DNA from: Brassica napus
Lineage: Eukaryota > Streptophyta > Magnoliopsida > Brassicales > Brassicaceae
DNA: 64,000 nt
NCBI RefSeq assembly: GCF_020379485.1
Contig: NC_063437.1
Location: 13,913,726 to 13,977,725, forward strand
Reading direction: 5' to 3'
This document shows positions 10,310-21,011 of the stretch, in pieces (the stretch's first letter is position 1; the number at the start of each line of letters is the position of its first letter). The notes below the pieces were generated by a model. That model searched no databases, had not been told where the DNA came from, and saw only the letters and a program-made list of their open reading frames with translations. A program made the translations under genes and the position numbers.

Positions 10310-10874
10310 ACTTGCTTTGGTTACCAAAGACATTCTCTTGCTTTTGTTTTTTTTTCATATCTTAAACAAACTTATCTTTGAGTTTAGGTTTAGGTTATGT
10401 GATCTCTGATGTTAGCCATTGTTCTGGATTGTGCATCTTGTGACATGGTGATATAGATCACACGAGTCGTCTTAATAAATAAAAAAATGTTTCAAAACTA
10501 TTCCTCACAACCTTGCTGTTACCACACACACAGCTTTATATGGAAATAATCGTCTTATGAACTCTTTCAAACGTGTCTGGCAGTGTTCTTGACCTAGCAT
10601 GTGTTTGAAAAAATCAGTTTTAGTCCCAAATCATATGAAAACTTTGAACTCCATCTAACTGATCAGCAGAATATGCACAACGGTGGCTTGTTTGGACTTC
10701 CGAGCCACCTTCATGGCTACAACAAACATGTAATAATTTACATTGCATTATCGTAAGATGTGTCATGTCTATCTCTTAATTTATGCCTTGGACTTGGAGA
10801 CTAAAGTTAAGCAAACAAAACTAAAGTTAAAGACAAGTTTGGTATGTTTGAGATTCTGTTTTCGTTACATTTGT
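10310..10874. other. 3' flank of F-box copy 1
   Basis: Contains the likely 3' UTR with AATAAATAAA-like polyadenylation signals near 10474-10485. Around 10600-10760 lies a decayed exon-like stretch whose unit 2 version stays open for 61 codons (18988-19173). No other gene seen. Confidence 0.4.
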
Positions 10875-12920
10875 ATGAAGAGTTTATTTAGTGTTGTTTT
10901 ACATTATAGTCTTTAGAATAAATTTTTTACAGAATAATAAACACCTAATATTAGTTTACTGTAACTTACAAAACAAAAGATATTGCATCATCAATAAATA
11001 AATTATATATGTTTGTCTGTCTTTTTTCAACGAAGTAAAAAACCAGAACATGTGTAGTTATAATGTTTAGGGTTTAGGATTTACATAAAATAATGAGGAA
11101 TCGAAACCATATATGAATTTAATGTAATTCTTAAATTATTATGATGTTTAGGGTTTCCGTGAGTAAGGTATTTCACACATTTTATAATTTATTTAACTGA
11201 ACATCCTTTCAACTATTACAATAATTTGTATCTTCCCAAATTGTGTTACTATTTTTTTTTATCTTATATATGCAAATCCCCTTATTATTATTTGAAGAGC
11301 ATTATAAAGAACTAACCTTTACTTCATGTGTTTATTTCAACAATGCCATTTCGTATGTGGCAGCTCCACAAGCTCTCTCACATGATATATGCAAGAACCC
11401 TTAGTTAACTAGATTAATTACGATATTTGCTATTGCTCATTACATTACAAAAACGAGATATACTATTAGATTCGTGACTAAAAAAATAAATAACCTTACC
11501 ACCCTAACATTTAATGCTTAAACGTTGACTAACAAAATGCATACCTACATGGAAACTACATACGCTTTCATTGTTTAAACGTAAGCAGCTTTGAATATAC
11601 GCAACTATTTCATTACGGGATAAGCAGAGATTCTTCATAGTTTATTTCATTATCATGCATCATATAGCATTTTCTATATAGGTAGCCAACATATATATAT
11701 ATTATTTTTGGAACATTTTTTACTACATATATATAAATTCAATATAAATTTCTTAATCGCAAAATCACATTTTTATATGACTAATTTAAGAATTTTTATA
11801 TGAGAAAGTTCAAGAACTTTTTTAATACGTCCCCATTTTTAATACGTCCAATATATTTTTTCAGAGGTCGATTACAATTTCAAATATTCGTACACGTTAA
11901 CCATGATTTATCATTTCCATAATTATAAATGTAATATACCATTGGAGATCGTTTTATTATAGTTTTGTGTCAATACTGAGCATCAAAGGCACGCTACTTA
12001 AATACGTTGATACGTTATTTGCCATAATTCCTGAATCAAATGTGAACTGTCGATCACGGATGAAATAAATTATTGCCAATCACCGAGAATTACGTGACAA
12101 CACATGATGGATGTGAAAAGAGGAGCTTTCTATATATGGCCTTTGACGGATATGTTTTCTTTGCTGATTGATACGATATCATCACGACAAAGTGAAAACA
12201 AATATGTAATCGTCCATATTTCATTCTTACTCTTAATTGTTCTGACCAGATCGAATGTAGCATTCCTATTTTACTTTAGCAAACATATCCCACTGCTATG
12301 TAACATGGCAAGTAATATATTCGCGCCTTATTTTGAATACTGAAATATCATTTCGTAATTAATGATATCACGCATAGCCTATATCTAGGAGCCTTTCATA
12401 TATAAATACTAGAGGTGTTATTCTACATCTCCTCACAATTGTCTCCTTCTCAAAACACTTTTAGCTTTACATTCTAGTAATCACAACAATTGTTTTAACT
12501 CCGTTGCCGACTTAAAACCCTTTAAATGTATGTGGAGAGTGAAGGTGAGTATTGTTCGATTGTGGAAGCAATACTTTATAACATATAATATTTTTCTATG
12601 ACTTTTAATTTTATAATATCTACAAATTCAGTGATAATATCTTTAAATCTACTCTCACTCTGCACAGGACCTAGTCTTATAATAAATGTGGAAGCTCATT
12701 TGATCCAATTACGGACCAATTTTTATTTCTTATTTTACATTAAGGTTTTGAGATTGGATACCACATGACACTAATTTTGCAAATTAATAAAATGATTGAT
12801 ATAAATTTTCAATATGATATAAATACAGTTGTTCATTACATAAAGTTTGTGAGATAAAAATAGAGATGCTTATTGTATATATAATACAACCAGAAAAAAT
12901 TGTCATTATTTTTTTATGAC

Positions 12921-13597
12921 TTATTCTTAGGTTCACCCCCTAAGGTGAACCTCTAGGTTCACCAACCAATAGGATTGTGTTATTTCATATTCAAATTTTT
13001 TTTAAAAAGGAAACAAAATATTTTCTCAAGCTATAAGTTATATTATATTTTTAAAATAAAAAGGTAAAAATAAGTAAATTAAAAAAAAAGTAGTAATTAA
13101 AAATATATATTTTTAACATCCTCAGCAAAATACTAAACCCTAAATCCTAATCCTTAATCTCTAAACCCTAAATCCTAAACCCTTGGGTAAACCCTAAACC
13201 CTTGGATAAATCATAAACTTCAAATCAAAAACACTAAACACTCAAATGTTTAGGGTTTAGGGTTGAGGATTTTAGGATTTAGTGTTTTTGATTTAGAGTA
13301 TGATTTATCCAAGGGTTTAGAGTTTGCCCAAGGGTTTATAGGGTTTATGATTTAGGGTTTAGGGATTAGGATTTAGGGGTTAGTGTTTTGCTGACGACAA
13401 TAAAAATATTATTTTTTTAAAATTCGTTTTTCTCTAACTACTATTTTTTTCTAATTTTTTAACCTTTTTATTTTAAAAACATAATATATCTTAACAATAT
13501 TTTGTTTCCTTTTCTAAAAGATATCAAAATTGAAATAACGAAATCCTATTGGTTGGTGAAACTAGAGGTTCACCCTAGGGGGTGAACCCAAGAATAA
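12921..13597. mobile_element. Fold-back MITE with telomere-like repeats (unit 2)
   Basis: Second copy of the 4520-5192 element. Here both ends keep a double GGTTCACC motif (GGTTCACCCCCTAAGGTGAACC at the left, mirrored at the right), so this copy better preserves the original termini. Interior carries AAACCCTAAA and TTTAGGGTTT arms at about 13130-13370. Confidence 0.8.
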
Positions 13598-14133
13598 CTC
13601 TTTCTTTATCTATGTAGAAGTGAAAGATACTGACTCCGCTATAAAGCTATGCATCATGTTTTCAACTTTCGATTGTTGGAACCAACTTTCAGTTTGTTGT
13701 TTTATTTTATTAAAATACAACTGAATAATTAAGCATAAAATATAGGAAAATGGGTTAAAATAATTTGTAGAATATAGAAAATATGTTTTTGTATGTACTA
13801 TCATAATACAATGTAATAATAAATTACAAAAGGAAAATATTAGAGAAAAGATGTGAAAGAATTTGTTGGTATATCAGGTATGTGTATATAGAGGAAACAA
13901 ATACAAAAGTTGGCAAAATACAAAGATAGTCAAAAGAAAAAAAAACTTAACAAACAGAAACATTGAACATAGCGTGCTGATAAGACCGTCTTTATTTTTT
14001 GGTGCTATATATATCTATCTCTTTCTCTCTTCTTCTCCAACACATCTTACTCTCTCCTATCAAAATTTTCTCTTTTTACAAATTTCACCAGCTGTGCTTA
14101 ATCTTTGGCAAACTTTAGTGGTTCCAGGTCATA

Positions 14134-14278
14134 CCTTTCAATTTACCTCGAAGCGATTCTTTTTCCGGAGAATTCTCTTCTTTTCTGGTGTGGTTACTAC
14201 CACCATTTTGGTCATAACAGTACTAGATTAGAAGAGATTTCGGCGAAAAATGAACCGCTTCGAGGTAGAAAAAGAAAG
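14134..14278 (+). ncRNA. Candidate MIRNA precursor hairpin (unit 2 copy)
   Basis: Copy of the hairpin at 5729. I see about four substitutions in the ~145-nt stem-loop region and its edges: loop GC change near 14199, 14243 A to G, a C to A near 14272, and one just 5' of the stem. All fall outside the putative 21-nt duplex. The TATA/CT-rich leader at about 14002-14045 is unchanged. If transcribed, both copies would give the same mature small RNA. Confidence 0.5.
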
Positions 14279-14497
14279 ATTCAATGGTTGATTAAGTGTT
14301 TATTTAGCATTCATACATTATAGTTATAGTTTCATCTGATTTTCTTCTTATAATATAATTGCATAAAAATGAAGAATCTTACTTGATACAATGGTCGATT
14401 AAGTGTGTATTTAAAATTTACACTGTATTTTTGGATTGAGTTCCATATATTGAAAACTTTCAGATAATGATGAGATATTTTAAAAATATAGTATGAT

Positions 14498-14936
14498 GGG
14501 AAAACGGTCATTTCATACCCAACATATCGTGATATGTTCAATTCATATCCGATATATATAGTCGTAATAAAACATACCCGAACTTTAAAAAATTTCAAAT
14601 AACATATCTAACATTTATTTTATTGGCCAAATCAAACCCTAGTCGCTACATCAGCTGACACATCATCTAATTTTGATGATCTAGATGCTACGTCATCTAA
14701 TTTTACTGACGAAGATACCACATATACATGTGGCATTTTTGTCAATAAAATTAGTTAGCGTAACATCCAAATCAGCAAAATTATATGATGTGGTATGATA
14801 ACCAAAGTATGATTTGACTAAAAAAATAAACATTAGGTATGTTATTTGAATTTTTTTTAAAGTTTAGCACGACCATATAAATCGAGTATAAATTGAACAT
14901 ATTACAATATGTTGGATATCAAATGACCATTTACCC
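14498..14936. mobile_element. Fold-back MITE, GGG..CCC termini (unit 2)
   Basis: Second copy of the 6093-6530 element with the same long inverted termini (GGGAAAACGGTCATTT ... AAATGACCATTTACCC). Non-coding. Confidence 0.7.
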
Positions 14937-15521
14937 TATTATTGTATGAGCAATCTTTCATCTTTGTTTCGTATTTCAAAATCCATATATATAACTATTT
15001 TACTAACATTCAAATATTAAAATAGATTGTACAACCAATGAATATTACAGTATTTTATTTTTTGTTTGCAAACTATCGACGAAGAGGTTATTTAGTGTTG
15101 TTTACTTTATACTTGGGATTCAGTTCCCATAGAATACAAATTTTGCAGAACCACAAAAACATATTTGATAATTATTTTCAATATGATGTAAATACCCATG
15201 TTTCTCGTAGCTTTTAATCCCCCCTCCTGGTGTAAAAATATTAATGAACCCTTAGTCTAGTGGTTTAACCATAAGTATTAACCAGTGAGCTTCCAGAAAC
15301 TTTCTTAATTTTAATTTTTTTTATATAGTATTAACCATAAGAAACATAAGGGCGTTTAATTTTCAAAAGCCATTAAACTTGAATTTATGGTAAACCAGGG
15401 GGTGTCCGCGCTTCGCGCAGAATATTGTTTGATCTTGAGCCGTCATCATCTATGTATTTTGTTTACTTTTCTAGTGTGCAGTGCTTCTCACCATCAATGG
15501 AAAAAAAAACTCACCTATGTG

Positions 15522-16515
15522 TAGAGCTGGAAATTTGAATCATTCCCCGCGGGCCCCGCCTCGTTTGACCCACCGCGGGGCGGGTGCGGGTTGAACCATT
15601 TGAAATTTTTAAATCGCGGGTGCGGGTTCGGGGCGAGATTATATTGAGCGGGACGGGTGTGGGTCAGCCAATATTATCTGGTATTTATTATAGATCAAAC
15701 ATATTAGTTCCATGTTGTGCAGTTGTTTCTTACGGTGTTGTATGTTATTTCGGTCAATATTAATCCTCTTTTTCCTTAGATTTTGGCTAAGGTAATTATA
15801 AAACTGCATTCTCATTGGGTTGAGTCAGAGTTTAGTTGTCATTGATGTTGTTTTCCTCGTCGTTGGTTTGCCGTCGATAGTCTCTGCTCGTCTTGGTTTT
15901 TAAAATCTGGTTTTTGGTGATCTTACTTCTATGCTTTTTTTCATAGCTCGATGATGGCTCCACGGTTTATTGATTTCATTTTGTCTATTTTTATCTCTTT
16001 TTTTCTCTCATCTCGTTGCACCTTTCATCGCTGATCACGTCTTTGGTGGCTCTCCCTTTTGCCATATTTGCTACTCCAGGTTTAGATAGTGTTTTTCTCT
16101 ATATATGCTTTGTGCACTTAGAAGGTTATTTATGTTCTCAAGCTTAAGCTTTAGTTTCTCGGTGGTTGGCTTCCATTCTCTCCCGCTCAGATTATTTATC
16201 TTCTTCTCATGTATCTCTTGGTGTAGGTGTGATGAGTTAGTCTTTTGGAGCTTTGGTTTCTTCTATTCAGAGTTTTGTGGTTCTTCGCTGGCATGGACGC
16301 TTTGTATGTGCTTGTTTAGTTTGTGAAGTGTTCCTTATCTTTTAGCTGGTGGTTGTGCTTCCGGTGCTTTAGACATGCGTCTTTTTGTTTCGTGGTGACT
16401 TTGTTCTTCTGATAATTATTATTTCTCTGATCCGCTTTTTTGGCTTTTTGCGCTGGTGCTTGATCATGATCCTTTGTGTTCCGGAGATTGATTTGTCTCA
16501 TATTTTATCTTTTTT
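15522..16515. repeat. hAT-type terminus and T/G-rich remnant (unit 2)
   Basis: Copy of 7119-8110: TAGAGCTGGAAATTTGAA followed by the CCGCGGG-rich block and a long T/G-rich non-coding stretch. The frames at 16105-16326 and 16316-16501 are low-complexity and differ between copies, so I do not call genes. Confidence 0.35.
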
Positions 16516-17516
16516 ACCTTTTTGTGACATCTGCTTATTTTAGCCAAGACATTCTATGGTAAGATGAGATATGTTATCTTTTTTGTTGACTTTTTTTCAG
16601 CTTCAAACATTTATTGAGTTAGTTTTAATATGGTATTTTGCTCTCTTTTTAAATGACCGTGGAAGTTTTATGTTTAGATTATATATTGCATTCTAATTTC
16701 TTCTTATTAGTTTGGTCATTTTATATTTTTAATAGTTAAATAAATATATAATTTGTAAATTAAATAATAGAAAATGGTAAAAAGTAATAAAATAACAAAA
16801 GTTTATGTTATTTTTAGTTGTGGATAATTTAAATATGTAAAATAAATTTCTATTTTTTTATTCATCTTGAATTTTTGTGAACAATAAAATAGATTATCAA
16901 ACTTCATACGATAACAATTAGTGCGAAAAAATTAGATAGTGCATCATTAGAAAATACTTGGCAAAATTGCAATAATCTAAAGAAGAATGACCTAAAATGT
17001 AAAAAAAAAATATGGATAACACGTGTTGAAAACCCCTCATGTCACTTATGAGAAGAAGGAAAAAAGCCAACTATATATATATATATAGATGAACAACAAT
17101 AAGGTTTTCCATTTTTAGGAAATTTCCTAGTTAATCAATTTCTGAAAGTTTTTTTTCTTTTTTTTGCTAAAAAGTTTTCTGAAAGTTTCCTTCAATAAAA
17201 GGAAATTACGTTTGTGAGAAGTTAACCAATCTCCACCGTTGTAGTAATCCCAAAAATCTGTAGAAAATAGAAATTGAGATTTTCTCCCACTTGAATCGTT
17301 CACAAACTAAGAAACAATTATCTCGGTCAACCAATCTCTTCTTTATTTTTCGTTGGTTTTCAAAATCGGACCGTTACGGAAAAGAACTCAGAGAAGTCGT
17401 TACCGCATGAAGAGCATCACAGTTTAAAAAGTGTTTACACATATCTTTCTCTTTTATCTGGTTTTAGGCTTCTTTACTTTTCTAGGGTTTAGGGTTCAAG
17501 TTTCGAAAATAACAGT

Positions 17517-18713
17517 ATGTTTCCATTACCAAACATGGAAGAACCTGCCGCTAAAAAGAAGAGATCATCAGCGTTATTGCCAGACTGGTCTCAGCTCCCT
17601 AAAGAGCTACTTGAGATTATCACCGACAATGTGAACTGTTTCGATATTGTTCATGCTCGCTCTGTTTGCACCTCGTGGCGATCCACGTTTCCCTTTCCAT
17701 CTTGCCTTTTACGCTCCAGTTACTCTCTTCCCACTTTCGATAAGCTCTCTCTCGAGACAAACGAAGAAGGCTCGTACATCCTCGGGAAGATCCCTTATTT
17801 CCTCTTCAGAGTCCCAGCTCTTACTGCTGAGTCGCCTTCCGAGTATTTCTTTGGAGGGATAGGACGAGATGAGTCAGAGGAGCTTCCATGTTCTATTCAG
17901 TGCTCAGTGAAGGTGAAGATTCAAGGATCTGACCCAACCTTCATGAAGATGAATGATTGCCAGATCTTTCCTCTAGGCCATCAGTACAGAATGTTTGGTT
18001 GGGAACTTAAAGATTACAGAGGTGTTGCGTTTCTTCCGCTCTACAAGGAAGGACGTGGAGGAGAATTCGTTGTGCTTCTCAACTACTATTATGGAAAGCT
18101 AATGGTGTTAACAAGTGTGGAAATGAAGTGGAAACGGTTTGAGAAACTCTCAGAGACTTTATGCTCGAATGTGGTCACTTTCAGAGGTCGATTTTACGTA
18201 TCTTTTCTTAGCAGAAGAACCGTTGTTGGTATCGACCCTCATTCGCTGGAGGTGACTGACCTGATGCCCTTACCACAAAGTGGTTTAAACTTTCTGGTTC
18301 CATCTGGCGACGATGAGCTTTTCCTGGTTGAGGTAATGGTACCGTCTGGGGACTTCGATTTTAACCGGTTCACATGTAACGTTAGCAGGCTAGATGAGGA
18401 GGCTGGTAAATGGGTCAAGGTCAGTGATTTGGGAGACCGTGTTTTGGTTATTGCACGCTTGGGAAATGTCTCATTCTCGGCTAAAGAGCTTCCTGATGGG
18501 TGTGGTGTGAGTGGGAACTCAATTGTGTTCACCAATTGGCCACAAGATGTAACATTATTCTATAAATATGGACCATACAAAGGAAGTGCGGAAGAGCTTC
18601 CTGATGGGTATGGTGTGAATGGGAACATCAAGACTGTTTGGAGAACCTCAAGAGAGAATAGTGGGGTGATCCTCAACACATTTCCGGTTGTGGCTCTCCG
18701 GGTTGAGCGCTGA
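17517..18713 (+). CDS. F-box protein with DUF295 domain, copy 2 (398 aa)
   Basis: Intact tandem paralogue of the gene at 9113, same length and start. I count about 15 coding substitutions, of which 8 change the protein (Ser/Thr at WRS, Thr/Ser and Val/Ile near residue 86-88, Arg/Pro in FRV(R/P)AL, Pro/Ser in LPC(P/S)IQ, Leu/Phe, Lys/Arg, Lys/Glu), plus a TAA to TGA stop change. F-box core residues are identical. The internal ELPDG repeat is kept. Telo-box-like AGGGTTTAGGGTT lies in the probable leader. Expected role is as for copy 1: SCF substrate adaptor with unknown target. Confidence 0.9.
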   Translation: MFPLPNMEEPAAKKKRSSALLPDWSQLPKELLEIITDNVNCFDIVHARSVCTSWRSTFPFPSCLLRSSYSLPTFDKLSLETNEEGSYILGKIPYFLFRVPALTAESPSEYFFGGIGRDESEELPCSIQCSVKVKIQGSDPTFMKMNDCQIFPLGHQYRMFGWELKDYRGVAFLPLYKEGRGGEFVVLLNYYYGKLMVLTSVEMKWKRFEKLSETLCSNVVTFRGRFYVSFLSRRTVVGIDPHSLEVTDLMPLPQSGLNFLVPSGDDELFLVEVMVPSGDFDFNRFTCNVSRLDEEAGKWVKVSDLGDRVLVIARLGNVSFSAKELPDGCGVSGNSIVFTNWPQDVTLFYKYGPYKGSAEELPDGYGVNGNIKTVWRTSRENSGVILNTFPVVALRVER

Positions 18714-18987
18714 ACTTGCTTTGGTTACCTAAGACATTCTCTTGCTTTTGTTTTTTTTTTCATATCTTAAACAAACTTATCTTTGAGTTTAGGTTTAGGT
18801 TATGTGATCTCTGATGTTAGCCATTCTTCTGGATTGTGTATCTTGTGACATGGTGATATGGTTAAGATAACACAAGTCGTCTTAATAAAAAAAAGATGTT
18901 TCAAAACTATTCCTCACAACCTTGTTGTTACCACACAGACAGCTTTGTTTATGGAAATAATTAATCGTCTCATGAAGTCTTTCAAAC

Positions 18988-19173
18988 GTGTCTGGCAGTG
19001 TTCTTGGCCTGGTCATGTGTTTGAAAAACATCAGTTTTAGTCCCAAATCGTATGAAAACCTTGAACTCCATGTACTCGATCAGCAGCAGATGCACAATGG
19101 TGGATTGTTTGGACTTCCGAGCCACCTTCATGGCTACAACAAACATGTAATAATTTACATTGCATTATCGTAA
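18988..19173 (+). other. Exon-like open stretch downstream of F-box copy 2
   Basis: A 61-codon frame containing ENLELHVLDQQQMHNG and GLFGLPSHLHGYNKHV. The equivalent stretch in unit 1 carries indels that break the frame. It could be a relic exon of an unidentified gene. I do not recognise it and no splice partners are visible. Confidence 0.2.
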
Positions 19174-19653
19174 GATGTGTCATGTCTATCTCTTGATTTA
19201 TGCCTTGGACTTGGAGACTAAAGTTAAGCACACAAAACTAAAGTTAAAGACAAGTTTGGTATGTTTGAGATTCTGTTTTCGTTACATTTGTACGTATAGT
19301 AAATTTGACATTTAGGCGGCTGTGATTCAGCTCAACTTTCAAGAAATAAACAAGTGGAGAGGAAGAAAAATCAATAAACTGAAGCATTGTATTCGTCACA
19401 AAAAGAGTGATGATCAGAACAACACACTAATAAAATAATCGGCTATAGCCATGGTTTTTCGTGGCTATAAGCCAAATTTCGTGGTTGTAAGCCAATTTTT
19501 TTGTTGTATGAACTAAAAGCCACAAAAAGAAAATGTGGGGTTATACGTTCATACCAATTTCAAATTGTATCTTAATGTGGCTGAAAGCTCTGATTTTGCC
19601 ACGACATGTTAGTGGTTAAATATGCTACGTTTTGTCATGAATATTAGATATAT

Positions 19654-19935
19654 AAGAGCATCATTAGTGGTAGATACCTTCTTATTAGTACCTGATGTAT
19701 ATAATAATTATATCATTTATTTTTGTAATTAAAATTCAAAACAAAAGAAAACTAAGAGCAAGAGCATTGGAGGTTCAAGGGGGAGGTTCACACGTTTTAC
19801 GAAAAAAAAAAAATATTAAAAAAAGCAAAAGTGATGAACTCACCCCTTCTCACCTCTTCTGCATGATACCCTCTCTCCTAAAGTTCATCACTGTAGCGCG
19901 GGCACCACGACACGTGGCAGCCCGCGATTGGTCAA

Positions 19936-19966
<31 letters not shown>

Positions 19967-20400
19967 TCAAAATGAAAAAAATAAAAAATTTAATAATAAA
20001 AAATTAAGAAGATGAACCCCAAAGGGGGGTTCACTGATGCTCATGCTCTAAGTTAATAAGAAATAAACACGTTGGCTTAAGTTTCTCAACTGTCAGAAAG
20101 TTAATTTTTATTCTCTTTCTACATTTCGTACTCGATTTTATTATTATAATAATTGTGAGAGATTGGATCAGAGCCTGCCTCTGCCCATGTTCTAAGGGCA
20201 TCATCATCTGTCAAGAGACCACAAGAGTTTTTTCTCTACTATAATACTATTATGTTTTATACAGTTTAATTATCTAATTAATTTTTAAATCAAAAACAAA
20301 ATTGAACAAATAATAAAATGATAAGTGTTTAAATGGTCTCTCACAAGCATATATATTGCTTAAGAAACTGTCTTAGATACTACCACTACTAGTGCTCTAA
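19654..20400. mobile_element. MITE pair: outer element with nested MITE
   Basis: Outer termini AGAGCATCATTAGTGGTAG (19656) and CTACCACTACTAGTGCTCT (ending 20398) are inverted, with TAAG on both sides. Nested inside is 19757-20047: AGCAAGAGCATTGGAGG at the left, and a right end whose reverse complement begins AGCATGAGCATCAGTGAACC. It is flanked by the direct repeat CTAAG (19752-19756 and 20048-20052). The nested element holds A/T homopolymers and a GGTTCA...TGAACC pair. All non-coding. Confidence 0.55.
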
Positions 20401-21011
20401 GAACATGCGCGAGATACCTAAGCAAGTGCCTAATGAATATAAAATTCAGAAAAAAAAAACAAAAAGTGGAGGAAAATGGAGAGAGAAACAAAGAGTCGAT
20501 TGTTCCCGGAGAGACTTCAACAAATGCTTGAGAGACTTTTAGAATACATGGCATCTTCTTAGTAAACAATTATTGCATTAGTTATATTTTTAGTGATTAT
20601 TGGCATTTGTTTAATAAAATACTCATTAAAAAAACTCATTATCGACTCTAACTATTGTGGATGGCCTAAGAGATGATTCAACTTAAGAATCACAGATGAA
20701 AAAATTGCATGTTAATGTTTTATTTTAAAAAGAAAGATTTTGAAACTATTGGGTTACAGAGTTTTAAAGTTTTGAAATACCCAACTAATATTTAATAATT
20801 ATTTTTATTTTACTATTTTAAGAACTTTCTTTACATCTTTGGGATGAAGTGCTCTAAACGAGGTCAACAGAAACTCATAAACCTATTAAATAATATCACC
20901 GTATCCGTACATACCAACGGATAGTCCATTAATTCCCATCCTTAAGCACATTCATCTCAAAAAAAGAGGAAACAAAAACTTCAATACTTTTGGTAAACGA
21001 AAGGTAGAACG
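20401..21011. promoter_or_regulatory. Upstream region of the GLR gene
   Basis: AT-rich with no other gene. It contains further MITE-like fragments (for example GGATGGCCTAAGAG near 20660). The GLR start codon at 21012 is preceded by an A-rich leader with no upstream ATG close by. Confidence 0.4.

Larger units (their letters stand above)
2459..10874. repeat. Tandem segmental duplication, unit 1 (8,416 bp)
   Basis: This unit is repeated directly and without spacer at 10875-19291. Internal landmarks match at an offset of about 8,404-8,416 bp: MITE 4520/12921, hairpin 5729/14134, F-box gene 9113/17517. The left edge is at ATGAAGAGTTTA (2459). The junction reads TTGT followed by ATGAAG at 10874/10875, and only about 1 bp is shared at the breakpoint. 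Differences are scattered substitutions and small indels. In the F-box CDS I counted about 16 substitutions in 1,197 bp. Confidence 0.95.
10875..19291. repeat. Tandem segmental duplication, unit 2 (8,417 bp)
   Basis: Direct copy of 2459-10874. The right edge is defined by the shared GTTTTCGTTACATTTGT ending at 19291 in this unit and at 10874 in unit 1; sequences diverge immediately after. Indels include a 15-bp difference near 12667 (unit 1 has an extra GGGCGCGGATTATCA) and a shorter C-run near 15220. Confidence 0.95.
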
